From the NCBI RefSeq assembly GCF_003121295.1, contig NZ_PHNC01000029.1, positions 248,001 to 312,000 on the forward strand: a DNA stretch of 64,000 bases. Direction: 5' to 3'. Positions 56,734 through 64,000 of the stretch are shown here, piece after piece. This DNA comes from Streptomyces orinoci. Lineage in GTDB: Bacteria; Actinomycetota; Actinomycetes; Streptomycetales; Streptomycetaceae. A program made the position numbers and the translations under genes. The notes below the pieces were generated by a model. The model searched no databases. It was not told the origin of the DNA and was given only the letters and a program-made list of their open reading frames with translations. The stretch's first letter is position 1. Each line of letters opens with the position of its first letter.

Positions 56734-57972
56734 ATGACCTGCCCCGCCCTGCCGGACGGCTTCGACTTCACCGACCCCGGCCTCTACCACCACCGTGTAC
56801 CGTTCCCGGAGTTCGCCCTGCTGCGGCGTACCGCGCCGGTGTGGTGGAACGCCCAGCCGCCCGGCATCGCGGGCTTCGGCGACAACGGCTACTGGGTGGT
56901 GACCCGCCACGCCGATGTACGCGAAGCCTCGCTCCGCCCCGAGGATTTCTCCTCCGCCCGCAACACCGCCGTGATCCGCTTCCGTCCGGACATCCGGCCC
57001 GAACACATCGACGCCCAGCGGCTGATGATGCTCAATATGGACCCTCCGGAGCACACCCGGGTGCGCCAGATCGTCCAGCGCGGCTTCACTCCGCGCGCCA
57101 TCCGCGCCCTGCGCGAGGCACTGCATGAGCGCGCCGGGGCCATTGTGGAGCGGGCGCGCGCCAGGGGCGGCGGTGACTTTGTCACCGATATCGCCTGCGA
57201 ACTCCCGCTCCAGGCCATCGCCGAGCTGATCGGCATCCCCCAGCGCGACCGGGCGAAGATCTTCGACTGGTCCAACACAATGATCGCCTATGACGATCCC
57301 GAACTGGCCGCCGATCACCGGCCGGGCGTCGAGGCCGCCGCCGAACTGGTCGCCTACGCCATGGAGTTGGCCACTGCACGGACGGCCTGTCCCGCCGACG
57401 ACATCGTCACCCGCCTGATGGCCGCCGAGGACCAGGGCAACCTCCGCTCCGATGAGTTCGGCCTGTTCGTCCTGCTGCTCGCCGTGGCCGGAAACGAGAC
57501 CACCCGCAATGCCATCACCCATGGCATGCACGCCTTCCTCACCCACCCCGACCAGTGGGACCTCTACCGCCACTCCCGCCCCGCCACCACCGCCGAGGAG
57601 ATCGTCCGCTGGGCCACCCCGGTCACCGCCTTCCAGCGCACCGCCACCCATGACACCGAACTGGGCGGCGTCCCCATCACCGCCGGCCAGCGCATCGGCC
57701 TCTTCTACGCCTCCGCCAACCGCGACCCCGAGGTCTTCGACTCCCCCGACACCTTCGACATCACCCGCGACCCCAATCCCCACCTGGGCTTCGGCGGCGG
57801 CGGCCCGCACTTCTGCCTGGGCAAGTCCCTGGCCATCCTGGAAATGGACCTCCTCTTCGCCGCCATCGCCGACACCATGCCCGACATCCAACTCGCGGGC
57901 GAGCCACGGCGGTTACGGTCGGCATGGCTGAACGGGATCAAGGAGATGCGGGTGCGGTACGGGGGCGGGTAG
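56734..57972 (+). CDS. Cytochrome P450, CYP125/CYP142-like
   Basis: A 412-residue bacterial P450. It has the I-helix VAGNETTRNAITHGM, the EIVRW ExxR motif, and the heme ligand loop FGGGGPHFCLGKS with Cys near residue 361. Sequence segments MLNMDPPEHTRVRQIVQRGF, ATPVTAFQRTATHDTELGGV, FYASANRDPEVFDSP and PNPHLGFGGGG match the mycobacterial steroid-side-chain hydroxylases CYP125 and CYP142. Start ATG 56734, with AGGAG 8 bases upstream. Partner thiolase is divergent; the ferredoxin at 46520 may supply electrons. Confidence 0.92.
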   Translation: MTCPALPDGFDFTDPGLYHHRVPFPEFALLRRTAPVWWNAQPPGIAGFGDNGYWVVTRHADVREASLRPEDFSSARNTAVIRFRPDIRPEHIDAQRLMMLNMDPPEHTRVRQIVQRGFTPRAIRALREALHERAGAIVERARARGGGDFVTDIACELPLQAIAELIGIPQRDRAKIFDWSNTMIAYDDPELAADHRPGVEAAAELVAYAMELATARTACPADDIVTRLMAAEDQGNLRSDEFGLFVLLLAVAGNETTRNAITHGMHAFLTHPDQWDLYRHSRPATTAEEIVRWATPVTAFQRTATHDTELGGVPITAGQRIGLFYASANRDPEVFDSPDTFDITRDPNPHLGFGGGGPHFCLGKSLAILEMDLLFAAIADTMPDIQLAGEPRRLRSAWLNGIKEMRVRYGGG

Positions 57973-57996
57973 GGGGCCTCTTGGCGGGAAGCCCCC
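57972..57996 (+). terminator. Possible weak terminator after the P450
   Basis: GGGGGC (57972-57977) can pair with GCCCCC (57991-57996) over a 13-base loop. There is no U tract. The remaining bases to 58164 contain no gene I can see. Confidence 0.3.
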
Positions 57997-58164
57997 CGCA
58001 GGATCGCCCGTTCCTCCACCATCGGGTTCACCGCGGCCGCTGCCGTGCCGGCACAGGCGCAAGGCGTGATCGGCGGTGCTCTGGGAGGCGCTTGGCCGCC
58101 TGTTCAAGTGGGCAGTACCTGGACACCGCCCCGATGGCGCACCCGATGGCGGCTCTGCCCGGTC

Positions 58165-60573
58165 CTACTCGGTCCGCAGTGCGGTGGCGGTCCGGGTCCG
58201 TGCCGCCCAGCCGGCCGGCGGCAGTGCGCCGAGCAGGGCGATCACGATCCCGCCGGCCAGCAGGGGGATGAGCAGCCCGGCGGTGTAGACGTGGGAGACG
58301 CTCGGCGGCAGGTGCCGGCCGATCGCGTTCCCCATCGGGGTCAGCGTCGCCTTCTCCACCGCGGCCCCGAGCGGGACCCCGATCAGCCCGGCGATCAGGC
58401 CGGTGAGGGACACCGAGGTCAGCACCATCGCAATGGTCTGCTTGGGCGTCATCCCAAGGGCCTTGAAGATCCCCAGATCATGAACCCGCTCCCGGGTGTC
58501 CTGCACCACCATGCTCAGCACCCCGAGCGCGGCGACCGCCACCATCATCAGCGTGAGCGTGGCCACCAGGGTGCCCATGATGATCATCACGATGTTCTTG
58601 CCCCCGTCCGAGTGCGGCTGGACCGAGGCGTTCAGCGGGGTCAGCGCGGCGGCGGCTGAGGTGGACCAGTCCGGTCCGCTGACGTTCGAGGCCAGCTCGA
58701 CGTTGAACTGCTCGATGTGCGGGGCCAGACCGGCGGCGGTGAAGGTGGCCGCGTCCGTCATGACCGTGTAGTCGCCCACGTTGGTGTCGAAGTTGATGCC
58801 GACGACCTTCAGCGGCAGTTGCTTGTTCTGCTGCACCACGGTGACGTTGTCACCGACGTGGATCCCCACCGTCGTGGCCAGCTTGTCGCCGACCACGGCC
58901 TCGCCGGGCGCCGAGAACCAGCGGCCGGACAGCAGCTCCATGTTCGTCCAGGAGAAGTCGCCGGTGACCGTGAACACCCTCGGCGGTTCGCCGCCGGGCG
59001 GGGCGCCGACGATGGTCGCGCCGCTCTCGCCCCAGCCGAAAGCGGCCTTTGTGCCCGGGGTCTTGGCGAGCGCGGCGGCGACCTTGGCGGCATCCAGGTG
59101 TGGCCTGCGCGGGTCGTTGGGGCCGTAGCGACCCCAGGGCACGCCTACGTCGGCGGTGGGTTCCACGAACTCCGACGCGACGTTGAAGCCTGAGGTACTG
59201 GTGTCCAGGTACTTGTTGAACGCGGACTCCAGCCCCACCGCGAACGTGGCACTCACCACGCCGAACAGCACCGCCGCACCGACCAGTACGGCCCGGGCCG
59301 GCCGGGCGAAGGGCTGGGCCAGCCCCAGCGACATGGCCCGGGGCAGCGGCAGCCGCGAGGCAAGGCGCTGCGCCGTCCGACCGGCCCCGGCCCTGGGGGC
59401 GCGGCCGGCCACCAGGGCCTGCACCGTCGGCATCCGGCCGGCCCGCAGTGCCGGGATCAAAGCCGTGGTGCCGACGATCAGCAGGGTGCCCAGCGGCACC
59501 ACGGCGCTGACCCACCACGGAATCGTGGCACTGGCCGCGCCGAGCTGCTTGGTGGCCTCGTCCAGGATCGGCACAGCCAGGAGATTGCCGGAAACCGTGC
59601 CGAGCACCAGGCCGAGTGTCGCCGGGATCATGGCCTGCGCGGTGTAGGCGCGGGCCACCTGCGAGGGGGTGAAGCCCAACGACTTCAGAATCCCGATACG
59701 CCGGATTCCCGACGCCACAGCCCCGCTGACCACGATCGCGATGATCAGCACCGACATCAACAGCCCTAGGATCCCGAAGCCGATCAGGAACGGCACATAG
59801 GCCCTGGCGTTGCCGCCGGCCTGCTGCTTCGCGGTCAGGTACGACTGTCCGCTCTCGACCGCGCCGGCCGGCGCAGCGGCGGCCACCGCCTGCTTGTCGG
59901 TGGCGATGTCGGCGTCGGTCCCGGCCTTGGCGAACCGGTAGAGCATCTGCATGTCGGACCTGGCACCGGCGGCGGTGAGCCGCGCGAAACCGTCGGCGGT
60001 GGCGAAGGCGGTCGCGCTGTTGGTCACCGAGCCGCCGAAGCCGACGACCTTGAACGACGGCTTGCCCGGCAGGGAGGAGAACACCACCGAATCGCCGAAG
60101 CAGACGGTGGCATAGTGCTGCCACGGCAGGGCGATCTCGCCCCGGCCGGCCGGCCAGCGCCCCCGGGTCAGCACGAGTTGGTCCATCCCGGAGGTGCTGC
60201 CCAGGCCGGGCCGGGTGGTGACGGTGATCGGACCGTTGTCGTGACCGGCGAAATCCTTCTTGGGGCAGTCCGTGCCGACGGTCGTGTCCAGGGCCGCGGC
60301 GATCGGGTACGGCCCGGCCGCCTCGGTGACGCCGGCGGCGTGCGCGGTGGCGGCGGCCTGCGCGGCCGTGGCCTTCGAACCGTCGAACTGGACCGCCAGG
60401 TGCGCCCCGTTCCGGGCACTGAAGGCGTGGTCGAACGGGGCCTGCACAACGGCCAGCAGGCCGAGGGAGAGTACTGAGGACGTCACCGCGGCGAACGTCG
60501 TCAGGGCCATCACGATGGACTGGATCCGACGCCGGCCCACGCCGGAGCGTACGACCTTGCCGAGCGCGCTCAC
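58165..60573 (-). CDS. ABC transporter permease with two FtsX domains
   Basis: An 802-residue permease. It has an N-terminal membrane helix, a large extracellular domain, three helices near residues 265-385, another helix and second extracellular domain (about 425-640), and three C-terminal helices near 660-795. FtsX segments are SGIRRIGILKSLGFTPSQVAR and RVHDLGIFKALGMTPKQTIAM. The type exports lipoproteins, peptides or antimicrobials, or senses them. GTG at 60573 is preceded by GGAGGTGA. It overlaps a 29-codon reading frame and then the ATPase gene. Confidence 0.9.
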   Translation of the reverse strand: MSALGKVVRSGVGRRRIQSIVMALTTFAAVTSSVLSLGLLAVVQAPFDHAFSARNGAHLAVQFDGSKATAAQAAATAHAAGVTEAAGPYPIAAALDTTVGTDCPKKDFAGHDNGPITVTTRPGLGSTSGMDQLVLTRGRWPAGRGEIALPWQHYATVCFGDSVVFSSLPGKPSFKVVGFGGSVTNSATAFATADGFARLTAAGARSDMQMLYRFAKAGTDADIATDKQAVAAAAPAGAVESGQSYLTAKQQAGGNARAYVPFLIGFGILGLLMSVLIIAIVVSGAVASGIRRIGILKSLGFTPSQVARAYTAQAMIPATLGLVLGTVSGNLLAVPILDEATKQLGAASATIPWWVSAVVPLGTLLIVGTTALIPALRAGRMPTVQALVAGRAPRAGAGRTAQRLASRLPLPRAMSLGLAQPFARPARAVLVGAAVLFGVVSATFAVGLESAFNKYLDTSTSGFNVASEFVEPTADVGVPWGRYGPNDPRRPHLDAAKVAAALAKTPGTKAAFGWGESGATIVGAPPGGEPPRVFTVTGDFSWTNMELLSGRWFSAPGEAVVGDKLATTVGIHVGDNVTVVQQNKQLPLKVVGINFDTNVGDYTVMTDAATFTAAGLAPHIEQFNVELASNVSGPDWSTSAAAALTPLNASVQPHSDGGKNIVMIIMGTLVATLTLMMVAVAALGVLSMVVQDTRERVHDLGIFKALGMTPKQTIAMVLTSVSLTGLIAGLIGVPLGAAVEKATLTPMGNAIGRHLPPSVSHVYTAGLLIPLLAGGIVIALLGALPPAGWAARTRTATALRTE

Positions 60574-60659
60574 CGGCTCACCTCCGGCAACAGGCGGGCC
60601 ACGGGCCGGAATCCGGCCTCGAAGAGGCGCCGGGGCATCAGGGGCTTGCGCAGTGTCAT
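60570..60659 (-). CDS. 29-residue coupled small ORF between ATPase and permease
   Basis: A tiny frame, MTLRKPLMPRRLFEAGFRPV followed by ARLLPEVSR, starts with ATG overlapping the ATPase stop (ATGA) and its TGA overlaps the permease GTG. It contains the permease ribosome binding site. It could make a basic peptide or merely pass ribosomes from ATPase to permease. No homologue is known to me. Confidence 0.35.
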   Translation of the reverse strand: MTLRKPLMPRRLFEAGFRPVARLLPEVSR

Positions 60660-61402
60660 CCGACCGCTCCCGCCGGACGGGTCAGCGGCGTGCGGGCGGC
60701 CAGGCCGGTACCGCTGCCGTCGTTGACGACGTCCCGCTTGACCGCGCCGTCCACCAACTCGATCGTGCGGCGCGCGGTGCTCGCGGCCAACTGCACATCG
60801 TGGGTCACCAACACGATGGTCTGGCCCTCGCTGTTCAGGTCCAGCAGCAGCCGGCGCACATCCTCGGCCGAGCTCGAGTCCAGCGCGCCGGTGGGCTCGT
60901 CGGCCAGCAGCAGCGCCGGCTTGTTCATCAGGGCCCTGGCCACCGCCACCCGCTGCCGTTGCCCGCCGGACAGCCGCTGCGGGTAGGCCTTGGCATGCCG
61001 GTCGATGCCCAGCGAGCCGAGCAGCTCGATGGCCCGCCGCTTCGCCTCACCCTTGCCCATCCCGGCCAGCTGCGCCGGAACCATGACGTTGTCCAACACG
61101 GTCAGGTCATCGAGCAGATTGAAGAACTGGAAGATCATGCCGATCGAGGCCCGGCGGTACTTCGCCGAACCGGCCTCACCGAGCTGATCGACGCGGGTGC
61201 CGTTGACGGTCACGGTGCCACTGGAAGGCTTGTCCAGACCGGCGATCAGATTCAGCAGCGTGGACTTCCCGCTGCCGGAATGGCCGAGGATCGCCACGCA
61301 ATCACCGGACGCCACGGACAAGGTCACACCGGCCAGCGCGGGCGGGCCGTCGTCGTACTTCTTTATCGCGTCCTGGAGAGCGATCATCGGCGGATTCGTC
61401 AT
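60656..61402 (-). CDS. ABC transporter ATP-binding protein (LolD/MacB type)
   Basis: A 248-residue ATPase with Walker A GHSGSGKSTLL, Q-loop FQFFNLLDDLTV, signature RLSGGQRQRVAVARAL, Walker B LLLADEPTGALD and H-loop VTHD. It matches the MacB/LolD class that energises FtsX-type permeases. The ATG at 61402 is chosen; an ATG two codons earlier at 61408 is also possible. It leads the transporter operon, divergent from a two-component system that probably controls it. Confidence 0.92.
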   Translation of the reverse strand: MTNPPMIALQDAIKKYDDGPPALAGVTLSVASGDCVAILGHSGSGKSTLLNLIAGLDKPSSGTVTVNGTRVDQLGEAGSAKYRRASIGMIFQFFNLLDDLTVLDNVMVPAQLAGMGKGEAKRRAIELLGSLGIDRHAKAYPQRLSGGQRQRVAVARALMNKPALLLADEPTGALDSSSAEDVRRLLLDLNSEGQTIVLVTHDVQLAASTARRTIELVDGAVKRDVVNDGSGTGLAARTPLTRPAGAVG

Positions 61403-61545
61403 GGCCATGAACCTAGGAACGGACCCTGATCCATCGCGTCGGCCGGCGGATGTCAGCTCTCCCCCAGGCCATCGGCCCGGCGGTGTACCCGGCGTACATC
61501 CCCGGGGCGACGCGCAGGGCCGACGCCGCTGAATACGATCTCCGG

Positions 61546-62745
61546 ATGGAAGAGCTTCTCCAGCGTCTCTCGACATCGAAGCGCGTGACCTGGCTGATGT
61601 CACAGGCCGTGGTGCCGGCCACCGCCTGCTGCTACGCGATGCTGCTCCCCTGGACGATGCCGGCCCCTGCGGACGGCCTGTTCCGGTTCCCCGACCTCGA
61701 GCCCGTCGAGATGCTGGGTCTGTACGTCGTGCTCGCCCTTCCGGTTCTGCTGGTGCGCCGTCTGCCGGCGACCGTCTTCGCGGTGATCCTGGGCGAATCA
61801 GTCCTCGGCGACCTCTTCGGCGCGCAGCCCGTGATCGTGTTCGTCCTGCTCGTCGCCTTGGCCGGGTACCTCGCCGCCCGGCGGCCGAAGGCGGCCGCCG
61901 TCGGCTCCGTCGCAGGCGTCGCGGCCGCGTTCGTCAACGACCTCCACGGCTACCCCGGGAAGACCGTCAGCGACGCGGCCCAGTGGACCGGGGGGATCGC
62001 GTTGTGGTTCGCGGTCGCCTGGGTCTTCGGAGGCGTGTATCGCAAACGCCGTGAATACCTCGAAGCCCTGCACGAGCAGAGGGCGGCCCGCGCCGTCATG
62101 GCCGAGCGGCTGCGGATCGCCCGTGAACTGCACGACAGCGTCGCGCACAGCATCGGGATCATCACGGTGCTGTCGGGAGCGGCGGCGCGGGTCGTGGAGA
62201 CCAAGCCCGAGCAGACGCGGCAGGCGCTGACCGGCATCGAGTCCACCAGCCGCCAGACGCTGCTCGAACTGCAGCGCATGCTCGGGGCGCTCCGCCGCGC
62301 CGAGCCGGACGACGCCATGCCGGGGGCCGCTCCGCTGGCGCCGGCCGGCAGCCTGGCCGACGTCCCGCAGCTCGCCGAACGCACGGCCGGCGCCGGGGTG
62401 CGGGTCCAGGTGACCTGGCGGGGCGAGCAGCGTCCGCTGCCGCCGGAGATCGAACTGTCGGCGTTCCGGATCATCCAGGAGTCGGTGACCAACGTGGTGC
62501 GGCATTCCGGGGCGCGAACGTGCCGGGTTGCGGTCGGTTACGAGCCGGAAAAGGTGACGATCGAGGTGGTGGACGACGGGGACGACGGTTCCGGCGGGCC
62601 GGGCCGTCCGAGGCACTCCGCGGCCGGCGGGAGCGGCTTCGGCCTGCTCGGCATGCGCGAGCGCGTCACATTGCTGTCCGGCCAGTTCAGCGCCGGCCGG
62701 CGTCCGGAGGGCGGATTCCGGGTGACGGCGAGCCTCCCGGCATGA
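61546..62745 (+). CDS. Two-component sensor histidine kinase (NarL/DesK type)
   Basis: A 399-residue kinase with four to five membrane helices in residues 15-155, then HisKA_3 with phosphorylated His in RIARELHDSVAHSIGIITV. The HATPase domain has FRIIQESVTNVVRHS, DDGDDGSGG and GFGLLGMRERV. The ATG at 61546 is chosen since its preceding CGG ATG region lacks a site, so the start is tentative; ATG or GTG up to 61447 is in frame. The next gene starts in overlap (ATGA). Divergent from an ABC transporter it probably regulates, a frequent arrangement for antimicrobial or cell-wall stress sensing. Confidence 0.9.
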   Translation: MEELLQRLSTSKRVTWLMSQAVVPATACCYAMLLPWTMPAPADGLFRFPDLEPVEMLGLYVVLALPVLLVRRLPATVFAVILGESVLGDLFGAQPVIVFVLLVALAGYLAARRPKAAAVGSVAGVAAAFVNDLHGYPGKTVSDAAQWTGGIALWFAVAWVFGGVYRKRREYLEALHEQRAARAVMAERLRIARELHDSVAHSIGIITVLSGAAARVVETKPEQTRQALTGIESTSRQTLLELQRMLGALRRAEPDDAMPGAAPLAPAGSLADVPQLAERTAGAGVRVQVTWRGEQRPLPPEIELSAFRIIQESVTNVVRHSGARTCRVAVGYEPEKVTIEVVDDGDDGSGGPGRPRHSAAGGSGFGLLGMRERVTLLSGQFSAGRRPEGGFRVTASLPA

Positions 62746-63425
62746 GCGTGCGGGTGCTGCTGGTCGATGACCAACCCCTGATGCTGGTCGGGCTCCGGAT
62801 CCTGATCGGCGACACCGACGACCTGAAGGTGGTCGGCGAGGCCGGCGACGGCCGCGAGGCGGTACGCCTGGTGCGTGAACTGCGGCCGGACGTCGTGGTG
62901 ATGGACATCCGGATGCCCGGCATGGACGGGATCGAGGCGACCCGGCAGGCGACCGCCGAGCCGGACCCGCCCAAGGTGCTGGTGCTGACGACCTTCGACG
63001 ACGACGAGTACGTCTATGGCGCACTGCGCGCCGGGGCCAGCGGATTCCTGCTCAAGAGCATGGCCCTGGACGCGATCCTGGACGCGATCCGCGTGGTGGC
63101 GGCCGGTGACGCGTTGCTCGCGCCGAGCGTGACCCGACGGCTGATCGCGGACTTCGCCGGAACGTCCGGCCCTGCGGCCCCCGAACCGGACGCCGAGCCC
63201 GCCGCGGACCCGAGTCCCATCGCGGGGATCACCGACCGGGAACGCGAGGTGCTGGCGCTGGTCGGACAGGGACTGTCGAACACCGAGATAGCCGAGCGGC
63301 TGGTGATCAGCGCGGCGACGGCGAAGACCCATGTCGCGCGGCTGTTCGCCAAGCTCGAGGCGCGAGACCGCGTCCACCTGGCGATCATCGCCTTCGACAC
63401 CGGGCTCGTGCCGCGCAGACGGTAG
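62742..63425 (+). CDS. LuxR/NarL-family response regulator
   Basis: A 227-residue response regulator with DDQPLMLVG, phosphorylated Asp in VVMDIRMPGMDG, VLTTFDDDEYVYGAL, and LKSMALDAI, then a Pro/Ala/Glu linker and a LuxR helix-turn-helix (GITDREREVLALVGQGLSNT, then AERLVISAATAKTHVARL). Its ATG overlaps the kinase stop by 4 bases. It presumably controls the adjacent ABC transporter genes. Confidence 0.94.
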   Translation: MSVRVLLVDDQPLMLVGLRILIGDTDDLKVVGEAGDGREAVRLVRELRPDVVVMDIRMPGMDGIEATRQATAEPDPPKVLVLTTFDDDEYVYGALRAGASGFLLKSMALDAILDAIRVVAAGDALLAPSVTRRLIADFAGTSGPAAPEPDAEPAADPSPIAGITDREREVLALVGQGLSNTEIAERLVISAATAKTHVARLFAKLEARDRVHLAIIAFDTGLVPRRR

Positions 63426-63482
63426 GGCAGGATGCTCCGCCGGAGGTCACCTCGGGCAGCAGACCGAGCGCGTCGTAGCCCG

Positions 63483-63587
63483 CTTCGCCGCGGCCAGTTC
63501 GCCTCCCGCGGCCAACTGGCCGCGGCCATCGGCACCTTCGTCCTAGCCTACGACGAACGCCGAAGGGTCAACGCGGCGCCGCACTAG
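63483..63587 (+). pseudogene. Transposase C-terminal remnant (IS630-like)
   Basis: The plus-strand frame reads LRRGQFASRGQLAAAIGTFV then LAYDERRRVNAAPH and stop, matching the tail of IS630-type DDE transposases (RRGxFxSLxxLExAIxxYVxxYNE-type). Nothing upstream continues the transposase, so only a 3' scrap remains between the response regulator and the hydrolase gene. Confidence 0.5.
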
Positions 63588-64000
63588 TGCTGGAAGAGCA
63601 CTTCCGGATTGTTCGGCGAGGGGCCGTCCAGCAGCGGACTGTGGATCCCCTTCAGCGTCCGGTCGAAGAACGCCTTCACATACTCACGCGTGATCACGAT
63701 TCCACGTTCGGGGTCGAGGGGCGGCGTCGGGAATCCGGCCTGCTCCTCGAGCAGGTCCACGTCGGTGAAGCTGGGGTGGTTGGCGCCGGTGACCGCCAGC
63801 CACTTCTTGTAGCCGCCGAGGGCGGCCCAGGTGTGCTCCCAATCGGTGTAGTCGTCGCCGGGCGCGGAGTCGGGCACCTCGCCCAGCATGAGGAACGGCC
63901 GGTTGATCTGGCCGGGCATCGGGACCGGGTAGAACGTGCCGTCCATGTTCACCCCGGCCCGTACTCGCGGGTCGGCGATCATCGTGGTGACGGCCGCCGC
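63584..64000 (-). CDS. Alpha/beta hydrolase, PAF-acetylhydrolase/polyesterase-like (5' truncated by window end)
   Basis: The last 138 residues of an alpha/beta hydrolase; the frame is open through the window end, so the N-terminus lies beyond. VTTMIADPRVRAGVNMDGTF is the strand after the nucleophile elbow. RPFLMLGEVPDSAPGDDYTDW and TGANHPSFTDVDLL contain the expected Asp and His of the triad. The pattern resembles actinobacterial platelet-activating-factor acetylhydrolase-type or lipase/cutinase-like secreted enzymes. The nucleophile serine is outside the window. Confidence 0.8.
   Translation of the reverse strand, partial: AAAVTTMIADPRVRAGVNMDGTFYPVPMPGQINRPFLMLGEVPDSAPGDDYTDWEHTWAALGGYKKWLAVTGANHPSFTDVDLLEEQAGFPTPPLDPERGIVITREYVKAFFDRTLKGIHSPLLDGPSPNNPEVLFQH

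Overview
The window is high-GC actinomycete chromosome, almost certainly Streptomyces. The signs are very strong third-position G/C bias, frequent GTG, TTG and CTG starts, an actinobacterial type A RNase P RNA, a SapB/AmfS-type lanthipeptide locus, a WhiJ-like regulator trio and the SCO2322-type ECF transporter operon. Both ends are cut inside genes.

Region by region. 1-10.7 kb: a family 39 glycosyltransferase, a primase/polymerase-like protein, a TetR repressor with a perfect palindrome divergent from a dimethylargininase, an MFS/Rsm22 operon, small secreted or repeat proteins, and YaaA. 10.8-17.3 kb: rnpB, a ricin-fold lectin, the Nif3 / zinc-ribbon / RNase H-phosphatase operon, and a small GKHR-motif protein. 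17.4-20.4 kb: SDR, alcohol dehydrogenase and MaoC hydratase. 20.5-28.2 kb: a two-component system, an amidase, an F420-type oxidoreductase and an M1 peptidase. 28.3-32.5 kb: glycosyltransferase, methyltransferase and cyclase-like genes divergent from a KstR-like TetR regulator, with two KstR-type boxes between them. 32.6-36.1 kb: a minimal class III lanthipeptide locus (response regulator, 38-residue precursor, LanKC).

36.3-43.5 kb is accessory DNA: an anti-sigma-like ATPase / XRE / DUF397 trio, toxin and immunity remnants, DUF6881, DUF7848 and DUF4291 proteins, an XRE-TPR regulator, transposase scraps, and an 81-nt imperfect direct repeat of the 3' end of an M50 protease gene. 43.5-45.7 kb holds what I consider the most novel locus: two paralogous RiPP-like precursor peptides (conserved leader, two cysteines, C-terminal Pro-Ala-Ala-x-Ser-Ser-His) followed by a membrane M50 metalloprotease with a PqqD-like N-terminus. 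46.5-48.2 kb: aldehyde dehydrogenase plus ferredoxin. 48.5-54.3 kb: a translationally coupled ECF vitamin transporter operon. 55.4-58.0 kb: a FadA5-like thiolase divergent from a CYP125-like P450. 58.2-63.4 kb: an ABC exporter and two-component system, followed by a transposase remnant and a truncated alpha/beta hydrolase.

Two regulatory threads join distant genes. A palindrome of the form (T/G)CTGAC-N5-GTCAGA lies both at the aldehyde dehydrogenase start and between the P450 and thiolase, suggesting one regulon for P450, ferredoxin, dehydrogenase and thiolase. The KstR-like regulator and its boxes resemble mycobacterial sterol-catabolism control, which fits the steroid-type P450 and thiolase, although the boxes seen here lie only at its own locus.
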